Part shown: piece by piece, positions 5,463-10,086 of the stretch
Layout of the letters: every line of letters begins with the position of its first letter
Position numbering within the stretch: position 1 is the first letter of the stretch
Assembly (NCBI GenBank): GCA_902772745.1
Contig: CACYBV010000219.1
Location: 1 to 10,086 of the forward strand
DNA length: 10,086 nt
Reading direction: 5' to 3'
Source: an uncultured Eubacteriales bacterium
GTDB taxonomy: Bacteria; Bacillota; Clostridia; Lachnospirales; Lachnospiraceae
The notes under the pieces: generated by a model
Databases searched by the model: none
What the model saw: the letters and a program-made list of their open reading frames with translations, nothing else
Told to the model about the DNA's origin: nothing
Program-made: the position numbers and the translations under genes

Positions 5463-7169
5463 ACGAAACATATCCTGATATCTGTTTTAATCATCTATCT
5501 CATACTGGCAAATGTTCTTTCCCTGATTTTGATACTGCGCCGGTCCCCCAGGACCAGATCCGACAGCCCCCTTCTTTTTATCCTGACTGCATTTCTCGGC
5601 GGCGGCTTTGGCATCCTGTTCGGTCTGCTGCTTCGGAAGAGCGACAAAAAAGCGCCTGCGCTGATGCCCGTAGCGCTCCTGACACTTCTGTGGGAGCTTC
5701 TGCCTGTCATGCTGGTTTTCCTTTTGTCCGGCTCCTCTTCGGATGCCGTGCCTGCCCGCACCCTTTCTGCGGATCAGTCGGCGGTTCCGCAGAAATCGGA
5801 GACTTACGAGACTTCGGAACCAACGGATCCGCTCCCCGCAATTGTCGAAGAAATCGGGCCGATTGTCCGTTCGGAATCGGTGCCTTCGGAGGAAGATGCC
5901 GTTCCGTCTGAGTATGATCCTCAGGCGGAATCAGAAAAAGCCGCCGAAGAACTGTCCCGGGCAGAGGAAGAAGCACAGGCCGCGGAAGAAGCCAGCCGGG
6001 CGGAAGCGTCCAGGGAAGCGGAAGAAGCGTCGCTGGTTCAGGAGTCTGTCAAAGCGGAGGAGTCTTCTCAGGCCGCTGTCACAAGCACGACGCCGGAACC
6101 GCCGGAAGAAATCGTTCCGAGATATGTATCGGTTGTTGCAATCGGCGATATGCTGATGCACCCCGGTGTCAGCGGATATGCGTTCCAGCCCGACGGATCG
6201 CTGAACTATGATTTCTGCTTCGATCCGATCCGCGATGAGCTCATTTCGGCGGACATCGCCGTTGTCAATAATGAAGTCCCCTTCGGCGGAAACGAATTCG
6301 GACTGAAGAATTACCCGAACTTCAACGTATACCAGGAACTTGGCGATGCGGAAGTGCGGGCCGGTTTTGATGTTGTCCTGAATGCCACAAACCATGTCCG
6401 CGACATGGGTACGGACGGCATTTTCCGGACTATGAATTACTGGAAAAACTATCCTGACGTGTATTCGATCGGCATCCATGAGAATGCGGAAGACCAGGAC
6501 CGTATCCGTGTGATCGAGCGAAACGGTGTCCGGATCGCGGTCCTGAACTACTGCTACGGCATCAACGCGGGATTTCCATACGATCAGCCGTATCTGATCG
6601 ATATGATGCGGGAAGAAGACAAGGGGCGCATCGCCTGGGACCTGCAGCGCGCGGAAGAGCTTGCGGACTTTACGATCGTCTTCCCGCACTGGGGTGAAGA
6701 ATACCAGTTGGTGGAAAGCTTCGAACAGGACCGCTGGGCAGAGTTTTTCACCGAGAACGGGGCGGACCTGATCATCGGCACGCATCCGCATGTACTCGAA
6801 CCGATCCGTTGGATCACCACCGAAAACGGCAACCGCTCCCTCTGCTATTTTTCCCTTGGGAACTACATTTCCCTGCAGGATGAAACGATGAGTGTTCTCG
6901 GCGGGATGGCCAAAGTCCAGCTGATCGCCGACGCCGACGGCGTACGGGTCCTGAGCCATGATATCCAGTATCTCGTAACCCAGTATGCCGCCGATGTTTC
7001 CTGGGCTTATGTCTACAAACTGGAAAACTATTCCCAGGAACTCGCAGACTGCCACGGGATCAAGACCGCCAACCTTCCCGGAAACGGGCTGAACGAGTAT
7101 TATCCTTTCGGTATCGATACATTCTACCGGATCATTGCGGAAGTGAAGCAGTACAGCGACCCGGATTAA
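5463..7169 (+). CDS. Membrane-anchored CapA-type metallophosphatase, probable ACG start
   Basis: From ACG 5463 the product is 568 residues. Three hydrophobic segments (about 4-25, 36-57, 64-89) precede a disordered A/E/S-rich stalk (about 90-217) and a CapA/PgsA-like domain (PGA_cap family, about 218-490). Visible family motifs are GDMLMH (D229, H233), NNE (E271), NATNH (N310, H311), HWGEEY (H409), GTHPH (H441, H443) and SLGNYIS. The family shares the calcineurin-like metallophosphatase fold; members are known from poly-gamma-glutamate capsule synthesis, but many Clostridia copies stand outside any capsule operon, as here (no capB or capC nearby). The domain is expected outside the membrane. 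A start at TTG 5529 would give 546 residues but destroy the first helix and lacks a ribosome binding site. The stop overlaps the convergent LRR gene by 4 bases. Confidence 0.88.
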   Translation, partial: TKHILISVLIIYLILANVLSLILILRRSPRTRSDSPLLFILTAFLGGGFGILFGLLLRKSDKKAPALMPVALLTLLWELLPVMLVFLLSGSSSDAVPARTLSADQSAVPQKSETYETSEPTDPLPAIVEEIGPIVRSESVPSEEDAVPSEYDPQAESEKAAEELSRAEEEAQAAEEASRAEASREAEEASLVQESVKAEESSQAAVTSTTPEPPEEIVPRYVSVVAIGDMLMHPGVSGYAFQPDGSLNYDFCFDPIRDELISADIAVVNNEVPFGGNEFGLKNYPNFNVYQELGDAEVRAGFDVVLNATNHVRDMGTDGIFRTMNYWKNYPDVYSIGIHENAEDQDRIRVIERNGVRIAVLNYCYGINAGFPYDQPYLIDMMREEDKGRIAWDLQRAEELADFTIVFPHWGEEYQLVESFEQDRWAEFFTENGADLIIGTHPHVLEPIRWITTENGNRSLCYFSLGNYISLQDETMSVLGGMAKVQLIADADGVRVLSHDIQYLVTQYAADVSWAYVYKLENYSQELADCHGIKTANLPGNGLNEYYPFGIDTFYRIIAEVKQYSDPD

Positions 7170-8200
7170 TCCCTGTAAATCCTGCAGTTCGGATGCTTTC
7201 TGACAAATTCGCTGATCTCCGACTCGGGGATATCCAGTCCGCGGATCGAAATCACCCGGAGATTCGGGAGATTCATGATCGGCTGAAGCGTCGTCACATT
7301 CGAATAGCTCATATACACTTCCTCCAGCCCGTTCATGCCGCTCAGCATGGAAATATCACTGACATTCGTATACCAGAAATCAAGGATCCGAAGGTTCGGG
7401 AGACTCGTTACGACTGAAATATCGGAGAGGCTGCTTTCCCCGATTCCAAGGTTTTCGATACTGTCCATCCCCCTGAGGAACTCAAGGGAGTCAAAGGGGT
7501 TCCCGGCAATCCAGAGGGTTTTCAGCTTCCGGGATTCAGAAACCGCGCTGAAATCGGAAATGCTGTTACTGACAGCGTTTAAGGTCTCCAGGTTCGGATA
7601 CTTCGAAAGATCCGGAAGTTCGGTCAGGCCGGAACTGCTGATGTCAAGCTCGATAACTGAGGGATCCGTATTGTCAGGAGCTTTCGCCGTCTCATCTTCG
7701 GAAGCATCCTGAATCTGCTCCTCGGAAGTGTCCTGAATCTGCTCCTCGGAAGTGTCCGACGGCTCATCATCGGAAAGATTCTCTTCCCGCGATTCTTCCC
7801 GGCTCACATCCGCTGCTGTCTCCTGTCCGTCCGTATCTCCTTCATGTGCCCGCTCCACTTCTCCGATACACTTCTCCATCTCCGTATCCGAAAGATCCAG
7901 ATGAAGTTCCTGCAGGAGCCGGAGCTTCTTCAAGGTCAGATCGTATTCTGTCTGACCGGAGAGATACTGATATGCGGCTTTCTGGGCTTTTCCTTCCATC
8001 ATCCGCTGAAGCCGTTTTTCCCGGAGCGGATGCCCCTGAATCTTCGCATGGTACAGGCTGCTCAGGTTCTCCGTGCGGCCGGCATCAAAATCCGACGCGA
8101 ATTTCCGCGTCGGAGAGTTAATATAAAGGAGGAGTGCTGTGCTGCCGAGGATCAGTAAAGTGCTGAATACGGCAGCAAAAACGATGAATGCTTTTTTCAC
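7166..8200 (-). CDS. Membrane-anchored leucine-rich-repeat protein
   Basis: The 344-residue product has a short basic start and one membrane helix (about 5-27), so the rest is probably outside the cell. Residues 28-119 form a helical region shared with the next gene's product. An acidic linker (about 120-180) follows, then six leucine-rich repeats of exactly 22 residues each (182-203, 204-225, 226-247, 248-269, 270-291, 292-313) and a C-terminal cap (314-344, ending 'RKHPNCRIYRD'). The repeats follow the LxxLxLxxxxIxDIxxLxxLxx pattern of SDS22/internalin-like proteins, which bind other proteins. The start is GTG, supported by alignment with the paralogue (both begin MKKA), although the ribosome binding site is weak (GGGTAG). 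The ligand is unknown. It lies 103 bases after the paralogue and is probably co-transcribed with it. Confidence 0.88.
   Translation of the reverse strand: MKKAFIVFAAVFSTLLILGSTALLLYINSPTRKFASDFDAGRTENLSSLYHAKIQGHPLREKRLQRMMEGKAQKAAYQYLSGQTEYDLTLKKLRLLQELHLDLSDTEMEKCIGEVERAHEGDTDGQETAADVSREESREENLSDDEPSDTSEEQIQDTSEEQIQDASEDETAKAPDNTDPSVIELDISSSGLTELPDLSKYPNLETLNAVSNSISDFSAVSESRKLKTLWIAGNPFDSLEFLRGMDSIENLGIGESSLSDISVVTSLPNLRILDFWYTNVSDISMLSGMNGLEEVYMSYSNVTTLQPIMNLPNLRVISIRGLDIPESEISEFVRKHPNCRIYRD
7709..7756 (-). repeat. Perfect 24-bp tandem duplication in the LRR gene linker
   Basis: Two identical 24-base units (7709-7732 and 7733-7756) encode the octapeptide DTSEEQIQ twice in the acidic linker. 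A partial, diverged third copy (TCTTCGGAAGCATC) lies beside them at about 7695-7708. The identity suggests a recent in-frame slippage event. Confidence 0.9.
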
Positions 8201-8303
8201 GTTTTCTACCCGGTGTCTTCCATCTTCTTTGATTAATTGAGATTTGGTCTCTGATGCCAGACCTGGATCAATCCCATAACTTCCGGTCGGCTGCTGCTAC
8301 TGA
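8201..8303 (-). other. Intergenic gap between the two paralogues
   Basis: The 103 bases hold no open frame, no convincing promoter and no terminator with a U-tract. A weak inverted repeat GGTCT (8246-8250) / AGACC (8259-8263) is present. The gap is probably transcribed through from the upstream gene. Confidence 0.5.
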
Positions 8304-9875
8304 TTAGGCGTCGTCCGTCTCGATCACGCCCCGGATATAACAAAATCCCCATTCTTTGCAGTATACCAAAGTATATTCAGGATCCTTTACATATCCCAAC
8401 CATTGTACAAACATATTTTCAGCAGATGCAATCACATCAGATGACTCAGACGGTTCCAGGTAAAGTTGTTCTTTTTCAACAGGATACCATCTGTTCGGGT
8501 CCATGCTGATCTCTTTTCCGCTCACATACTGCAAATATGTAAGATAGACATATCCGTTCCTTCCCTGAAAATTTATTCTCATAAAGCCGTTCTCAAGAGG
8601 TGCAAACCATTGTCCGTAATACCCCTCCTGGAAGAGCGTTGTACTGACGATATTTCCGGAACCGACTGTTCCGATAACCTCTGAATTCCTGTCCGGTGCA
8701 GCGTAAACATTAAGGCTGTCCGTGCGGATCACCCTGTATACCGATAATCCTTCCGGGACATCTCCTTTCGTCTCAACACTCACCAGCGTCGCATTGCACA
8801 GCCGGATGAAATTCGTACCGTTTATAACAACCCGAAGCGTCCTGACGCCTTCCACATTCACATTGAATTCCTGTTTCTCGCCGCCCGTAAGGTTTGCGGA
8901 GACGGATCGGAACAGAAGCTCGCCGTCGCCGTAAACGGACAGGGTGATATCCGTGCGGTTTGGGTTCTGCAGATTGGCATTCGACGCCTTGCTGTCGCGG
9001 ATTACAAGTCCTGAGAATGAGTCATATTCCCCGTTCAGCGCATAATCCGCAGTATTGTCCACATTGGAAACCGTTCCCGCAATGGCATTCCGGTATACTG
9101 CGCCGTAAACATCGCTGCACTCGCCGATGGTATGGAATCCGCCCTGTGTGACATTGTAGGAAAGTGCTGTCAGAGGCGTCTGAGTTTCTTTTATCTCTAT
9201 CACGATCGGCGGCTCGGTTTCAGGCTCAGTTTCCGTTTCTGTTTCCGTCTCAGTTTCGCTCTCAGTCTCGGTTTCGGTCTCAGTCTCAGTTTCGGATTCG
9301 GATTCAGTTTCCGTCTCAGTCTCAGTCTCGGTCTCAGTCTCCGATTCAGTTTCCGTCTCAGTCTCCGGTTCCGTGCCGGCTTCCGACGTATCCTCAGCGG
9401 TTTCTGCGGCCTGGGATTCGGATTCACCAGTTTCATCCGCCAGGACTTCCGTGCTTTCTTGATCAGCGCCGCTGTCTTCGTCTCCTTCTGCGGCTTCCTG
9501 CTTCCCAATCTCCTTATTATGCACTTTTTCGACAGCCCGAATGCTGCTGTCAAGCTCATTCTCCATAAAGTACAGCGGAAGCGACCGAAGGACCTGCAGC
9601 TTTCCGATGGTCGTCTCGTAATCCGCCCGGCCAGCGATGTATTCTTCCGCGAGCTTCTCTGCCTTTCCGTTCATTCTGAGGCGAAGCAGGTTCTCCTCGA
9701 GCGGCCGTCCCTTAATCTTCTGATTGTACAGATCGTCAAGTTCCTCAGTCAGGCCATGGTCAAAATCCGATTCGAAGCGAAGCGCCGGTGAATTCAGGTA
9801 ATACAACAGGGCCCCGCCGCAGAGAATCAGGACAAAACCGAGCAACGCGGTAATTATGACAATCGCTTTTTTCAC
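8304..9875 (-). CDS. Membrane-anchored protein with E-T stalk, NPCBM-like and SH3b domains
   Basis: The 523-residue product starts with one membrane helix (about 5-27) and a helical region (28-119) homologous to that of the LRR protein. An acidic linker leads into a strictly alternating Glu-Thr/Ser/Pro stalk (168-221). Residues about 235-367 resemble the NPCBM carbohydrate-binding module (GECSDVYGAVYRNAI, ADYALNGEYDSFSG, SVYGDGELLF, final 'VRTLRVVI'). An SH3b domain follows at about 379-451 (DSLNVYAAPDRNSEVIGTV ... GYVYLTYLQYV). The last part (about 463-520) looks like a second, diverged SH3-like unit (EQLYLEPSESSDVIA ... GFCYIRGV). The protein probably binds wall glycans or surface sugars; no catalytic residues are apparent. 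The start is GTG after GAGGG, and the paralogue's identical MKKA start agrees. It follows the zinc-ribbon gene by 24 bases. Confidence 0.85.
   Translation of the reverse strand: MKKAIVIITALLGFVLILCGGALLYYLNSPALRFESDFDHGLTEELDDLYNQKIKGRPLEENLLRLRMNGKAEKLAEEYIAGRADYETTIGKLQVLRSLPLYFMENELDSSIRAVEKVHNKEIGKQEAAEGDEDSGADQESTEVLADETGESESQAAETAEDTSEAGTEPETETETESETETETETETETESESETETETETETESETETETETETEPETEPPIVIEIKETQTPLTALSYNVTQGGFHTIGECSDVYGAVYRNAIAGTVSNVDNTADYALNGEYDSFSGLVIRDSKASNANLQNPNRTDITLSVYGDGELLFRSVSANLTGGEKQEFNVNVEGVRTLRVVINGTNFIRLCNATLVSVETKGDVPEGLSVYRVIRTDSLNVYAAPDRNSEVIGTVGSGNIVSTTLFQEGYYGQWFAPLENGFMRINFQGRNGYVYLTYLQYVSGKEISMDPNRWYPVEKEQLYLEPSESSDVIASAENMFVQWLGYVKDPEYTLVYCKEWGFCYIRGVIETDDA
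9213..9374 (-). repeat. Hexanucleotide-like low-complexity tract coding for an E-T stalk
   Basis: Fifty-four codons encode residues 168-221, with Glu at every odd position from 169 to 221 (27 Glu) alternating with Thr, Ser or Pro. The DNA is a degenerate six-base repeat (CTCAGT, TTCCGT, CTCGGT variants on the plus strand). Gains or losses of units stay in frame. Confidence 0.9.
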
Positions 9876-9899
9876 ATCTTCCCTCTTTCCAGCTCTTCG

Positions 9900-10086
9900 T
9901 TAATGCTGTTTCCATCTGACTTCCGAACTTTTTTTGCTCTTTTTCGCTGTCAGCGGTCTCCCGCATTTTCTGCAGAATCTCGCCTGCGCCCGGTTAGCGG
10001 TGCCGCATTTGCAGAGAATTTCTCCGGGTTTGAGCTGCATGCTCAGCTTCTTTCGTTTTCTGTACTGAACAAATATGACAAGCGCC
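9900..10086 (-). CDS. C-terminal end of a zinc-ribbon protein (cut by window edge)
   Basis: The frame is open from the right edge to TAA at 9902-9900, giving 61 residues. It begins within a hydrophobic segment (ALVIFVQY) followed by a basic stretch (RKRKKLS), like the cytoplasmic end of a membrane helix. It then shows a four-cysteine zinc ribbon, 'CKCGTANRAQARFCRKCG' (Cys at CxC and CxxC), and a Lys/Ser-rich tail (AKKSKKSSEVRWKQH). Zinc ribbons of this sort occur in many Bacillota membrane proteins; the main function lies outside the window. The membrane order puts the ribbon in the cytoplasm if the helix exits there. The next gene starts 24 bases later on the same strand, with no terminator between, so an operon is likely. 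Confidence 0.75.
   Translation of the reverse strand, partial: ALVIFVQYRKRKKLSMQLKPGEILCKCGTANRAQARFCRKCGRPLTAKKSKKSSEVRWKQH

Noticed and set aside
5931..7055. Minus-strand open frame of 374 codons
   Set aside because: It is a shadow of the CapA gene, whose conserved motifs fix the plus strand as coding.
8246..8263. Hairpin between the two paralogous genes as a terminator
   Set aside because: The stem is only 5 base pairs with an 8-base loop and no U-tract on either strand.
9132..9791. Plus-strand open frame rich in LSF/GF repeats
   Set aside because: The repeat comes from reading the E-T stalk DNA backwards. The minus strand holds a domain-containing protein with a homologous start in its neighbour.
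9760..9966. Minus-strand open frame of 68 codons starting MRETADSEK
   Set aside because: It runs out of frame across the end of the zinc-ribbon gene and the start of the NPCBM/SH3 gene; both are better supported.

Overview
The window looks like a chromosomal stretch of a Gram-positive anaerobe of the class Clostridia (Bacillota), perhaps a Lachnospiraceae relative. I infer this from AGGAGG-type ribosome binding sites, sigma-A-type promoters, a Clostridia-type ABC exporter permease, a multidomain NlpC/P60 lipoprotein, and acidic E/T/S-rich stalks on surface proteins. Base composition is moderate in G+C by eye. I see no rRNA, tRNA, insertion sequence, CRISPR array or phage gene.

Layout, left to right. 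(1) Positions 1-79 hold the first 26 codons of a minus-strand gene with a signal-peptide-like start, running off the left edge. (2) A plus-strand SIMPL/DUF541 protein (236-901) is divergent from it. (3) A minus-strand two-gene ABC transporter operon (ATPase 2713-3501, permease 971-2710) has its own promoter (3564-3592) and a rho-independent terminator (912-958). (4) A minus-strand cell-wall hydrolase lipoprotein (3726-5261) carries two SH3b domains, a coiled-coil/poly-Gln segment and NlpC/P60. It has its own promoter and terminator. (5) A divergent plus-strand CapA-type metallophosphatase (5463-7169) has a membrane N-terminus and appears to start at ACG. (6) A minus-strand cluster (10086 to 7166) encodes a zinc-ribbon protein (cut by the right edge), a membrane-anchored protein with an E-T stalk plus NPCBM-like and SH3 domains, and a membrane-anchored leucine-rich-repeat protein.

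The common theme is the cell envelope. Four of the proteins are tethered to the membrane and carry disordered Glu-rich stalks leading to an extracellular domain: peptidoglycan peptidase, CapA phosphatase, carbohydrate/SH3 binding, and LRR. The most interesting observation is that the LRR and NPCBM/SH3 proteins share a gap-free, roughly 45% identical N-terminal module of about 119 residues (one membrane helix plus a helical domain) that I do not recognise, fused to unrelated C-terminal binding domains. This resembles a modular surface-receptor family. Its genes follow the zinc-ribbon gene on the same strand, probably as one transcript.

Intergenic regions are short. The longest are 3502-3725 (promoter plus terminator), 5262-5462 (two divergent promoters) and 80-235.
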